Below, one piece after another: positions 8,931 to 17,429 of a stretch of 50,305 nt of DNA. The stretch's first letter is position 1. The number at the start of each line of letters is the position of its first letter. Below the pieces are notes generated by a model. It saw only the letters and a program-made list of their open reading frames with translations, did not search any database and was not told the origin of the DNA. A program made the position numbers and the translations under genes. This stretch comes from a bacterium (GTDB lineage: Bacteria; Cyanobacteriota; Vampirovibrionia; Obscuribacterales; Obscuribacteraceae), in the NCBI GenBank assembly GCA_018062085.1, contig JAGOSY010000032.1:1-50305 (forward strand), written 5' to 3'.

Positions 8931-10331
8931 CTAAAGCTCAAGCCGTTTAGAAAGTTCAGAGCGGTAGAGTCGTTCTCGATCGTAGTGGCGCAATTGTGTC
9001 TTAAATTGATCATAGTGCTGATAGGCATGCTCAACCACCCTTAGTGGCAGACGCGAATCTTTGACAATATATGGAATCAAACCCAGTTCAATCGTCAAGC
9101 GATCAAGATATTCAATGAAGCTAGCTCCAGCGGCACAGCGAGGGAAGTTTAGAGTAAAGCAAATGCCCTCACCCTCAAAGCGCATCAAACTCTGGCTGCC
9201 TCTCGATGCCTTAGCCTGGGCCAAGGTTACTGCCAACTCGTTATTGTCCAACCAGTCCTCAATCGCATTTATAAACGCGGCAAACTGCTCTATGGGAACA
9301 ATCACCTCACTTTCATGAAACCCGGCCCGACCAAACGACTTGTAGTAGAACTGCCGGCTCGCGTGGGCAGGGAAGAAACAGTCTTTCACCGCCCTTAAAG
9401 TTGGCTCAGTAGAGAAGCGATTGCAGCCACCATAGAGAACATTAACAAGGCGATTGAAGGGCAAACTATACAGTGCCAAATCTGTACATAAGTTAGTTTT
9501 GCGAGAGCGCCACTGCCCGTTCATTGGCCAGTAAGTTGGTAAGCTCGCCTTTCGTCTAGCTAAGCTCAAGTTAAACTCAGCATTGACAAATTTTCCGATC
9601 AGTAAAAAACCACGACCAAAGGCAGCACCTCTAGCGCTGAAGTCGTGCCAAGAAACAGCAAAGTCGCACTCCTCTGCGGCCTTAACCAGTAGCTCTGGGG
9701 TGGCTAAAAGGTCGTCAATTGGCACCCGATACAAAGCCATCAGTGGTGATGGCAGAGGGTGGGTGTGCAACTTGGCGCTGATAATATGGCCAGTCAGACC
9801 ATAGCCACCACAAGTAAGTTCAAAAATATCATTGTTGATTGCTCGGCTAGCAGAAACTATTCCACGAGCAGGGTGAAAGAGCTTGAGCGAATGAACCTGC
9901 TGACGAAAGTTACCGTCTCTCAATTGATTCTGACCGTGCACATCAACGGCTATGCAGCCGCCAAGGGTTATGGCCGGATAGTCTGGTTGAACGACAAGAT
10001 AACGCCCAATATCGCGCAGATAGTTGTGAATATGAGCCAGTGTGGCACCCGCTTGTACTTCTAACAAACCTGTTTCAGGGTCATACTCAATGATTTCAGT
10101 GAACCTTGAATTGTCGACAGTGGCAATGCCATCACCAAAATGATTAGCAGCAAACGAGAGCCCTGCACCGCGGGTGATGCGAGCTTTCTTGCCAGAAAGT
10201 ACTTTCTCTTCAATATCTGAAAGCTCTCTCAACGCACTCTGAGACGGCTTTATTAGCGATCCCCTGGCTAGAACACCGCCATCAAAACTATTAAAATCGA
10301 CTTGAGAATCTAGAACGAAAGTTGAGATCAT
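8931..10331 (-). CDS. FAD-dependent oxidase, DprE1-like
   Basis: This 466-residue flavoprotein belongs to the PCMH/BBE FAD-binding oxidoreductases. The N-terminal FAD domain has the typical ITRGAGLSFAAN, a strand-turn VQAGATLAHI, and the segment ITLGGCIAVDVHGQNQLRDG (about residues 128-147). The last closely resembles the flavin-contacting stretch of mycobacterial DprE1, which oxidises the 2'-hydroxyl of a polyprenyl-phospho-ribose. The C-terminal half is the substrate-binding cap. The upstream gene is a WecA/TagO-like polyprenyl-phosphate transferase (9-bp gap), which supports a polyprenyl-phospho-sugar substrate. No DprE2-type reductase is seen in the window, so the exact reaction is unknown. 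Related L-gulonolactone oxidase-type enzymes are an alternative. It is probably cytoplasmic, since no signal peptide is seen. Confidence 0.8.
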   Translation of the reverse strand: MISTFVLDSQVDFNSFDGGVLARGSLIKPSQSALRELSDIEEKVLSGKKARITRGAGLSFAANHFGDGIATVDNSRFTEIIEYDPETGLLEVQAGATLAHIHNYLRDIGRYLVVQPDYPAITLGGCIAVDVHGQNQLRDGNFRQQVHSLKLFHPARGIVSASRAINNDIFELTCGGYGLTGHIISAKLHTHPLPSPLMALYRVPIDDLLATPELLVKAAEECDFAVSWHDFSARGAAFGRGFLLIGKFVNAEFNLSLARRKASLPTYWPMNGQWRSRKTNLCTDLALYSLPFNRLVNVLYGGCNRFSTEPTLRAVKDCFFPAHASRQFYYKSFGRAGFHESEVIVPIEQFAAFINAIEDWLDNNELAVTLAQAKASRGSQSLMRFEGEGICFTLNFPRCAAGASFIEYLDRLTIELGLIPYIVKDSRLPLRVVEHAYQHYDQFKTQLRHYDRERLYRSELSKRLEL

Positions 10332-10340
10332 AGCAATTAT

Positions 10341-11684
10341 TCAGCTATCTTCTTGGCTAGCAGATGGGCTAGCAGAAGCGTTAGCAGAAGCACTAGCTGG
10401 AGAACTCGAGTCGTCTAAATCGCCGCCCTCAGTCTTTTTGCCCTGGGTCTTACCCCTCTGCCTATGTCGGTTGAGCACCTCAGCAAAGAACAAAGCGAGT
10501 AGTAAAACAGAACCAAACAGTTTCAAGAAGTATTCTTCTTGGTGCACAAAGCAAGCAGCAATAAAGCCAAATACAGTCGAAGCGGCATAAATTATGTAAG
10601 CTACTTTCTTTTGATCAAGCCCAGTATCAAGCAAGCGGTGATGAATATGCAGGCGGTCCGGCGAGAAGATAGAAACCCCTTTAGCTAGACGACGGACAAT
10701 GGCCCAGGATGTATCAAGAAGAGGAAAGGCCAAAATGAAAAGGACCAATAGCGAAGTTGGCACCATAACCGTTGAGGCGGCGCCTTTAATCACACCAGTG
10801 ATCGACACAGCAGCAAGAATGAAGCCGGTCAAATAAGCACCAGAATCGCCCAAGAAAATACGAGCGGGGTTAAAATTCCAACGCAAGAAACCTAAAAGAG
10901 CCCCGGCAATTACAGCTGCCATAAGAGCCGCAAACGGCTTGGCCACACCTAAGGCCACGGCCCAAATAGTCAAAGCCGAAATTGCTGAGACTCCTGCGGC
11001 CAGACCATCCATACCATCAATTAGGTTGACAGCATTAGCCACTCCCACTAGCCACAAAACTGTGATGGGCAAAGAAAGCATGCCTAGATCAATTGGCACT
11101 CCACCCTGTATGTGTATAAATGCAAAATCGAAGTTCCAATCTTGTGGTATCGGAATTGCTTTAATACGCACACCAAGAGCGTAGGCGGCGCAGCCTGCCA
11201 ATATTTGAGTTAAGAGCTTGTACTTAGCTCTAATAGACTCAAGGTCGTCCATCAAACCCAAAACAAAAACAAGCGTGCCACCAACAGCAATAGCTAAAAT
11301 TCCTTCTTGTCCACGAGCGTTCTGCGGCAACCTACCAGCAATGGCAACAAGCGAAACAATGGTTGCTAAAACACTTATATAGATAGCCACTCCGCCTAAA
11401 CGTGGCACTGCTACTTTGTGGATACGGCGATCTTCACCAGGTTTATCAACAAGACCTAGGCGCATAGCTCTAGCTCTAATTTCAGGCACGAGCCACCAAG
11501 AGATAGAAAGCGCAATCAAAAATCCTGGAATTTGCATTTGGCTTAGATCACAGCCAGCTGGCACATAGGCCCACCAAACTCCAACCGCTAAGAGCAGAAA
11601 CTGACAAAGGTGAATCAAAAGTTTAGAGGCTCGCGAGCGGCCACTTTTCTTCGACTCATCACTTGGCAATTCGAGTGTTTTCAT
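10341..11684 (-). CDS. Polyprenyl-phosphate HexNAc-1-phosphate transferase, WecA/TagO family
   Basis: This 447-residue membrane enzyme should move a sugar-1-phosphate (usually GlcNAc-1-P) from UDP-sugar to undecaprenyl phosphate, the first step of O-antigen, enterobacterial common antigen or teichoic-acid-type glycans. About ten or eleven hydrophobic helices are visible. Family motifs are present: DRRIHKVAVPRLGG, NAVNLIDGMDGLAAG, RIFLGDSGAYLTGF and the C-terminal His loop HIHHRLLDTG. The last ~35 residues are a low-complexity Ala/Ser/Gly tail coded by short degenerate repeats (around 10360-10440), unlike typical WecA. Its ATG overlaps the glyA stop (ATGA). MraY is a relative, but the HIHH loop and RRIHK motif favour WecA/TagO. 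Confidence 0.9.
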   Translation of the reverse strand: MKTLELPSDESKKSGRSRASKLLIHLCQFLLLAVGVWWAYVPAGCDLSQMQIPGFLIALSISWWLVPEIRARAMRLGLVDKPGEDRRIHKVAVPRLGGVAIYISVLATIVSLVAIAGRLPQNARGQEGILAIAVGGTLVFVLGLMDDLESIRAKYKLLTQILAGCAAYALGVRIKAIPIPQDWNFDFAFIHIQGGVPIDLGMLSLPITVLWLVGVANAVNLIDGMDGLAAGVSAISALTIWAVALGVAKPFAALMAAVIAGALLGFLRWNFNPARIFLGDSGAYLTGFILAAVSITGVIKGAASTVMVPTSLLVLFILAFPLLDTSWAIVRRLAKGVSIFSPDRLHIHHRLLDTGLDQKKVAYIIYAASTVFGFIAACFVHQEEYFLKLFGSVLLLALFFAEVLNRHRQRGKTQGKKTEGGDLDDSSSPASASANASASPSASQEDS

Positions 11685-12949
11685 CTAACGGCAGCTAGCT
11701 TGCTCTCGTAAAGTGGAAACTTCTTGCAAAGTTCTTCTACAGTTTTACGTGATTGGGCTTTTACGGCCTCATCTTCTGGTGCCTTCAATGTAGAGGCAAT
11801 GGCTAGACCAATTGCCTTCATTTCAGTGGTGCCCATACCCCGACTGCTAACAGCTGGTGTGCCCAGCCTGATACCACTTGTTACCATTGGTTTTTCAGGA
11901 TCGTTGGGCACGGCATTTTTGTTGGTGGTGATATTCACTTCTTCAAGAATAGCGCTAGCCTTTTTGCCTGTCATGGCAATAGGTCGCAAATCAACAGTCA
12001 TCAAATGGTTATCGGTGCCACCTGAGACAATCGCTAGACCTTCCTCCACCAGAGTAGCGGCGAGAACCTTGGCATTGTCTACGATTGATTTTTGATAGAT
12101 TTTGAATTCAGGCTTTAAGGCCTCACCAAAAGCTGCGGCCTTGGCTGCAATCACGTGCATCAAGGGCCCGCCTTGGATACCAGGGAAAACGGCTTTATCA
12201 ACTAAGGGTGCAAATTCTTCTAGGGACATAACCACGCCGCCCCGAGGACCACGAAGGGTTTTGTGGGTAGTCGTGGTGACAAAATGGGCATGTGGGAATG
12301 GATTTGGATGCAGACCAGCCACTATTAGCCCAGCAATGTGAGCAATATCGGCCATCAAATAGGCGCCAACGCTATCGGCAATTTTCCGCATTCTCTCAAA
12401 ATCAATGATGCGTGGATAGTTGCTAGCGCCACAAACGATAAGCTTTGGCTTAACGGAATGGGCAACCTTTTCTGCCATTTCATAGTCAAGCAGACCAGTT
12501 TGAGGATCAACACCGTAGAAATGAGCATCGAACCACTTGCCTGACATGTTCACCGGCGAGCCATGGGTGAGGTGGCCACCTTGGTCCAAGGCCATTCCTA
12601 AAATGGAATCGCCAGGCTTGAGCATAGCGAAAAACACTGCCATGTTAGCCTGAGCACCACTGTGGGGTTGCACGTTGGCATGGGGGGCACCAAACAGCTG
12701 TTTTACTCTCTCAATAGCTAGACGCTCAACAGCGTCTACGTTCTCACAACCACCGTAGTAGCGTTTACCGGGCAAACCTTCAGCATACTTATTTGTCAAG
12801 ACCGACCCTTGAGCCTCAAGTACTGCTTCACTGACAAAATTTTCAGAAGCAATTAACTCGATACTGTTCTGTTGGCGCAGTAGCTCTCTGTTGATGATCT
12901 CGAACAGGGCCGGATCGCTATTGGCCAGATGGCTATTAGTTAAACTCAT
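11681..12949 (-). CDS. glyA: Serine hydroxymethyltransferase
   Basis: This PLP enzyme interconverts serine and glycine, loading a one-carbon unit onto tetrahydrofolate. Family marks are clear: the N-terminal QQNSIELIASENFVS, YYGGCENVD, the PLP-lysine segment TTTTHKTLRGPRGG (Lys near residue 229), and the C-terminal SGIRLGTPAVSSRGM. I place the start at the ATG at 12949, giving 422 residues. GGAGAGAAG lies immediately before it; the in-frame TTG four codons upstream would bury that ribosome site. The gene lies 93 bp after recO and overlaps the WecA-like gene by four bases, so it may begin a new transcript or continue the upstream run. Confidence 0.97.
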   Translation of the reverse strand: MSLTNSHLANSDPALFEIINRELLRQQNSIELIASENFVSEAVLEAQGSVLTNKYAEGLPGKRYYGGCENVDAVERLAIERVKQLFGAPHANVQPHSGAQANMAVFFAMLKPGDSILGMALDQGGHLTHGSPVNMSGKWFDAHFYGVDPQTGLLDYEMAEKVAHSVKPKLIVCGASNYPRIIDFERMRKIADSVGAYLMADIAHIAGLIVAGLHPNPFPHAHFVTTTTHKTLRGPRGGVVMSLEEFAPLVDKAVFPGIQGGPLMHVIAAKAAAFGEALKPEFKIYQKSIVDNAKVLAATLVEEGLAIVSGGTDNHLMTVDLRPIAMTGKKASAILEEVNITTNKNAVPNDPEKPMVTSGIRLGTPAVSSRGMGTTEMKAIGLAIASTLKAPEDEAVKAQSRKTVEELCKKFPLYESKLAAVR

Positions 12950-13042
12950 TCTTCTCTCCAACGGTCTTGTATCCGCTATTTTAGCTGCTTTTCAAGCACT
13001 TTTCAAAAGTGCCCCAATATTACAAAAGAGTAGAGCAAATCG

Positions 13043-13933
13043 CTAAACCAAGTCACTAAGCAGGTCAAGAGCGCGCATTCTCCTCCCAGACTTGTACTCA
13101 ATATAGCTTTGCATTACACGCCTAGCTGCACTTGTCGCCATTTTTAGTTGGGCCTCTCTAGCTTCACCAGCCTGTTCGTGCTGGCGCTCATTAACATCAA
13201 GACCATCAATATTGATACTGTCTGAGCCAATACAGGCTAGAACCATCCTTTTCCAGACTAAGGGCGTGACATAAATGTTTGTCCGTTGATTCTCAATGGC
13301 TTCGGAGCGTTGTTCCAAAGCTATACCTACCTCTTCATGCACTTCTGAGAGCAAAGAGTTACTGGCCATAGCACGGATTTTATAGAAACATTTTTGGCAA
13401 AGCAGGCCCCCTAATTCATGGTTGAAAGCACTGATATTGCGTTCATTGAGAGCATCCCGACAGGATACGCAATAGTTAAGTTCAGGTCTAATACCTAGCA
13501 TCTCTAACAAGGCAAATTCAAATTCTAGACAGAGTAAAGCTGGATCTCTTCCACTAGCTGCCATCAAACCAATAGAAAGAATCAATCGATCAAAATAGCG
13601 CGCGCACTCTTCAGTCAACCCTTGGCCAAATACCTGGGTCAGCTCCGCGTAATAAAAGGCATAGGTCAAGCGCCTCAAGTCATGACGCAAATTAGGATAA
13701 GTCTCAATGCTTTCGCACTGAGTAATAATGTCGAGGTTCTTACCCTTAGCTAGAAGCAACTTATTGACATTTAGCAGTTCTGCCTTACCGGCAATTTTGG
13801 CCCCAGGCTTGCGCGCACCTTTAGCCACAGCGCGATGAATACCCTTTTCTCTAGAAAAAAGGGTGATGATTTTGTCGGCCTCTCCTAAATTGAAAGTACC
13901 GACATTAATTGCAGTGAGCGAAAAAGTAGCCAA
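13043..13933 (-). CDS. recO: DNA repair protein RecO
   Basis: This 296-residue protein should anneal single strands and help RecR load RecA during gap repair. The N-terminal OB fold is recognisable (VGTFNLGEADKIITLFSREKG, with AKGARKPGAKIAG after it), followed by the helical domain. A four-cysteine zinc site is present: YCVSCRD and then LLCQKC about 25 residues later. The TTG start at 13931-13933 follows the gnd stop with no gap, and no ATG is available near the conserved N-terminus. A strong ribosome site is not obvious, so translation is probably coupled to gnd. The C-terminus ends in a basic region (YKSGRRMRALDLL). Confidence 0.92.
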   Translation of the reverse strand: MATFSLTAINVGTFNLGEADKIITLFSREKGIHRAVAKGARKPGAKIAGKAELLNVNKLLLAKGKNLDIITQCESIETYPNLRHDLRRLTYAFYYAELTQVFGQGLTEECARYFDRLILSIGLMAASGRDPALLCLEFEFALLEMLGIRPELNYCVSCRDALNERNISAFNHELGGLLCQKCFYKIRAMASNSLLSEVHEEVGIALEQRSEAIENQRTNIYVTPLVWKRMVLACIGSDSINIDGLDVNERQHEQAGEAREAQLKMATSAARRVMQSYIEYKSGRRMRALDLLSDLV

Positions 13934-15412
13934 TTATTTTGAGTTAATTGGTTGCTTAATTAACTCCATCCATTCGGTGTGGACAAATCCTACTTCTGGT
14001 TTATCGACCCGCTCATAGGTATGGGCACCAAAGAAATCTCGTTGGGCTTGGGTGAGATTTTGGGGAAGTTGGGCGCTACGGTAGCTATCGAAGTAAGACA
14101 AACTTGCAGTCAGGGCTGGCACCGGAATACCACGTTTGACTGCTTCTTGCACCACTGCTCGCAATGACTCATGTGAATTCGCCATCCACACTGCAAAATC
14201 AGGATCGATGAGCAAATTAGGCAAGTTATTGTTGCGATCAAAAGCCGTGCGAATGCGCTCAAGCAATTGGGCGCGGATGATACAGCCGCCTCTCCAGATG
14301 CGAGCACACTCAGAGAGATTAACGCCCCAGTTGTACTTATCAGAGCCGGCCTTAATCAAGGCCATACCTTGAGCATAGCTACAAATTTTGCTGGCATAGA
14401 GGGCCTTTTCTAAATGGCCAATCAAGCTCTTGTCTGCCGGTGGCACTTTTGCAAGTTCACTTGTGACTGAAGCAAAGACAGTGGAAGCAAGTTTTCTCTC
14501 ACTTTTCATCGATGAGAGCACGCGACCGGTCAATGCAGCATCAATGGTTGGCACCGGAACGCCCAAGTCAAGAGCGGCTTCAGAAGTCCATTTACCTGTA
14601 CCTTTTTGCCCTGCTTTGTCCAAAATCAGATCAACCAGCGGCTTTTTGGTTTCGGGATCAACCACCGAAAGTATCTGAGCTGTAATCTCGATTAAGAATG
14701 AATCAAGCAGACCTTTATTCCAGTTTGTGAAAACCTCAGACATATCGGCGGCTGACATATTGAGCACACGTCTGAGCACATCATAAATTTCAGCAATGAG
14801 CTGCATGTCACCATATTCGATACCGTTGTGCACCATTTTGACAAAGTGGCCAGCACCATCTGGTCCGAGATAAGTAACACAAGGGCTACCGTCGACTTTG
14901 GCAGAAATTGCTTCCCATATTGGTTGTACTTGCTTGTAAGCATCAAGATTGCCACCAGGCATGAGGGAAGGCCCCCAAAGAGCACCTTCTTCACCACCAG
15001 ATACGCCTGAGCCAACGAACTGGAAGCCTTCGGCAGCCAGTGCTTTCTCTCTTTTCATGGTATCGGTGAAGTGGGAGTTGCCGCCATCAATAATGATGTC
15101 GCCTTTCTCTAAATATGGTTTCAACTTGTCTATTGTCTGATCAACAGCATCGCCAGCTTTGACCAACAAAATTATTTTCCGGGGCTTGGCGATTGACTCG
15201 ACAAAGCTCTTCTCATCAGGGCAGCCAACCACATTTTTGCCTTTGCCACGGCCTTCGACGAAATCAACGACCTTGGCATGACTACGATTGAAAATTGAAA
15301 TCTTGAAGCCGTTTCTCTCGATATTAAGAGCAAGGTTTTCGCCCATGACACCCAGGCCTACCAAACCGATAGCACTCAAGTTGCTGTCGCCTTTTTTGTC
15401 ATCACTAGCCAT
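13934..15412 (-). CDS. gnd: 6-phosphogluconate dehydrogenase (decarboxylating)
   Basis: This enzyme oxidises 6-phosphogluconate to ribulose-5-phosphate and CO2 with production of NADPH. The Rossmann motif GLVGLGVMGENLALNIERNG opens the protein. IIDGGNSHFTDT and the catalytic stretch GHFVKMVHNGIEYGDMQ follow, and the long helical C-terminal domain ends with AHTYERVDK. Length (492 residues from my start) matches the long, homodimeric form. I choose the ATG at 15412 because AAAGGAG lies seven bases ahead; the in-frame start ten codons upstream has no such site. The gene is third after zwf/opcA and only two bases separate it from pgl, so the oxidative pentose-phosphate enzymes are made together. 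Confidence 0.97.
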   Translation of the reverse strand: MASDDKKGDSNLSAIGLVGLGVMGENLALNIERNGFKISIFNRSHAKVVDFVEGRGKGKNVVGCPDEKSFVESIAKPRKIILLVKAGDAVDQTIDKLKPYLEKGDIIIDGGNSHFTDTMKREKALAAEGFQFVGSGVSGGEEGALWGPSLMPGGNLDAYKQVQPIWEAISAKVDGSPCVTYLGPDGAGHFVKMVHNGIEYGDMQLIAEIYDVLRRVLNMSAADMSEVFTNWNKGLLDSFLIEITAQILSVVDPETKKPLVDLILDKAGQKGTGKWTSEAALDLGVPVPTIDAALTGRVLSSMKSERKLASTVFASVTSELAKVPPADKSLIGHLEKALYASKICSYAQGMALIKAGSDKYNWGVNLSECARIWRGGCIIRAQLLERIRTAFDRNNNLPNLLIDPDFAVWMANSHESLRAVVQEAVKRGIPVPALTASLSYFDSYRSAQLPQNLTQAQRDFFGAHTYERVDKPEVGFVHTEWMELIKQPINSK

Positions 15413-15414
15413 TG

Positions 15415-16203
15415 CTACTCCTTTAAAATTAGCCTTGCACAAGGCTCATCTACAAACCATTCCACTGCTCCTGGGAGGCAATCACCAATCACTAACTGAG
15501 AGGGATAACCTTTTTCAGGATGGGACACAACATCATTAAAAATTTTGCTTTTACTTTCACCAGATGCCAAGAAAAAGACCTTTTTGGCATGGGCAAATAC
15601 CGGTCTTGTCAGGGTCAATCTGGTGGTATCAAGAGCCGCCGTCTTTACTTTATTAGCGACACAAAGTCGTGTTTCTTCATTGAGAGCGGCGCTATTAGGA
15701 AACAAGGAGGCTGTATGTCCATCTTCACCTAAACCCATCAGGGCTAGAGAAAAGTGTGGAAATTCTAGCTGTGATTGATCTTTGGGCTTAAAAAACCGAC
15801 GCAGGGTCTGCTCATAAAGTTTTGCCGACTGCTCGGGATCTTTATCTTGATTGATTGTTGGAAAAACATTGGTAGACGGAATAGAAATATTAGACAAAAG
15901 AGTGTCGCTAATCATTTTATAGTTACTGTCACTATCACTATGTGGAACACAGCGCTCATCACCAAGAAATAGATAAGTCATATTCCAGGGGAACTGCTGC
16001 TCTGAAAGCAAAGCCATTTGCCGATACAGCCCCTTCGGAGTGCTGCCACCCGAGAGCGCCATAGAAAATAGTCCATCTTGAGCGATACACTGCCGAGCGA
16101 ATTGAGTAATTCTCTCAGCTAAAGCGATGAACAGATAAGACTGATCGACGGCGATGTTGATGGTCTGATTGCCCTCAATGAGGGTCTTCAACTCGCTCAG
16201 CAT
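15415..16203 (-). CDS. pgl: 6-phosphogluconolactonase
   Basis: This enzyme hydrolyses 6-phosphoglucono-lactone, the product of Zwf, to 6-phosphogluconate for Gnd. The DevB/SOL-type family is shown by ALSGGSTPKGLY, LFLGDERCVPHSDSDSN and LALMGLGEDGHTASLFP. The last holds the catalytic Glu-Asp-Gly-His region. I prefer the ATG at 16203 (262 residues), which has GAGG seven bases upstream, over the GTG two codons earlier. The start lies inside the end of opcA (7-base overlap), consistent with coupling. Its place between opcA and gnd completes the oxidative branch in one run. Confidence 0.95.
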   Translation of the reverse strand: MLSELKTLIEGNQTINIAVDQSYLFIALAERITQFARQCIAQDGLFSMALSGGSTPKGLYRQMALLSEQQFPWNMTYLFLGDERCVPHSDSDSNYKMISDTLLSNISIPSTNVFPTINQDKDPEQSAKLYEQTLRRFFKPKDQSQLEFPHFSLALMGLGEDGHTASLFPNSAALNEETRLCVANKVKTAALDTTRLTLTRPVFAHAKKVFFLASGESKSKIFNDVVSHPEKGYPSQLVIGDCLPGAVEWFVDEPCARLILKE

Positions 16204-17429
16204 TGGCACCTCGCAAGCAGAGAGACTGCATCCTTTGCAGCAGCCAAAAATACAGAGTCTTTAGCATAGTGCTCAAAAGCAAAATCAACCAATTCATTGA
16301 AGACCGGTTCAACAGCTCCCTCTCTGTCGCGGGCGCTAGACCACGGCAGCTCCATATACTCAAAATTACCAGCGTTGCTAACGCGCAAGGCACCACTGAC
16401 AAAATCAACGTTGAGCTTGTCAGCACCGTCACTGAAGGTCATTTCAAAACTACTAATGCCAGTGCAAGAACCTTCTACTGCAACCAAATTCAACTCGGTA
16501 GTCTCGTCTGTACCAGATTTGCTATATCGAGCATGCAGACTCGCCTGAGACAAATTAGCTTGACTAGGCTCTAGTTTAATACGCGAAGACAGCCAGCTAG
16601 CTAACAGCAGAGCTTGGCTGAAGCCTTTGGCAGCACCACCATACTTGATGGTAATAGTTTTCACGGCTTGCAATCGACTCGGTTTAATCGAAACATCGGT
16701 ATCATCAAAAGCCAGGGCTATAGCTTTACGCCAAGCTGATAGAGTCAGCCAAGCGAGATCGACCACAACGGCACGATCGGCTAAGTCAAGGGTAATTTGC
16801 CATTTTTCCCTAAGCGTTTTTAAACGCTCTTGGCAGACAGCGCTACTCTCTTCATCACTAAAGCGACTATCAATTAGTAAGTGATCGAGGTAAGCCAAGA
16901 AAGGCTCTACTACTGCAGCAGTAAGATGTTTACTGCCAGCAAATAGCCAAGAGGGTAATTCTGGTATCACCAGTGGTGTGACAACACTGGCCAATCCCTC
17001 AGATTTAAACGACTGACCAGACCACTTAACAGTGATTTGCTCACAACACATTTGCTTATCGAGGCGGCCCGGCAAAAAATGGCAGTGGGCCGTTACCCAG
17101 GCTTCGACTTTCTCAACTTCAGCTAAGGCAATGACAGCCAAAATAGCCCGACAAGGATGTCGCACTGTAATATCTGCCAATAAATTCTCAAATTCACGTT
17201 CATTCTTGCCATCATCACAAAGCAACACCACATTGAGTGCGCAAGCACGAATTACCGGTGTCCAACTGCTCTCTTCCTGTTTTCCGGCAGAATCCCATAA
17301 CCGATTGAGCTCGCGCTCAATTTTTGCCACATCGACCTGGGCCAGGTTGCCAGAGAGAAATGACAGGGTGCGCCCTTCTTCTTGAGAATTCTGCGGATTT
17401 TGCAATCCCGGCAAACTCGGCATACTCAT
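16197..17429 (-). CDS. opcA: Glucose-6-phosphate dehydrogenase assembly/activator protein OpcA
   Basis: This 410-residue protein is recognised as OpcA from overall sequence character and from its place directly after zwf (ATGA overlap). The N-terminal domain has TPVIRACALNVVLL and RHPCRAILAVIA. In the middle is the stretch WLFAGSKHL, then a long C-terminal domain. In cyanobacteria OpcA binds Zwf, promotes its active oligomer and passes on redox control. It is not an enzyme itself. The starting ATG (17427-17429) has GGAGAAAA ahead of it. Family identity is strong by context and moderate by sequence. Its presence is one of the main reasons to suspect a cyanobacterial relative. Confidence 0.88.
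   Translation of the reverse strand: MSMPSLPGLQNPQNSQEEGRTLSFLSGNLAQVDVAKIERELNRLWDSAGKQEESSWTPVIRACALNVVLLCDDGKNEREFENLLADITVRHPCRAILAVIALAEVEKVEAWVTAHCHFLPGRLDKQMCCEQITVKWSGQSFKSEGLASVVTPLVIPELPSWLFAGSKHLTAAVVEPFLAYLDHLLIDSRFSDEESSAVCQERLKTLREKWQITLDLADRAVVVDLAWLTLSAWRKAIALAFDDTDVSIKPSRLQAVKTITIKYGGAAKGFSQALLLASWLSSRIKLEPSQANLSQASLHARYSKSGTDETTELNLVAVEGSCTGISSFEMTFSDGADKLNVDFVSGALRVSNAGNFEYMELPWSSARDREGAVEPVFNELVDFAFEHYAKDSVFLAAAKDAVSLLARCQC

Noticed and set aside
12996..13012. GCACTTTTCAAAAGTGC as terminator between recO and glyA
   Set aside because: A perfect but AT-rich hairpin without a T tract on the minus strand; too weak to call.
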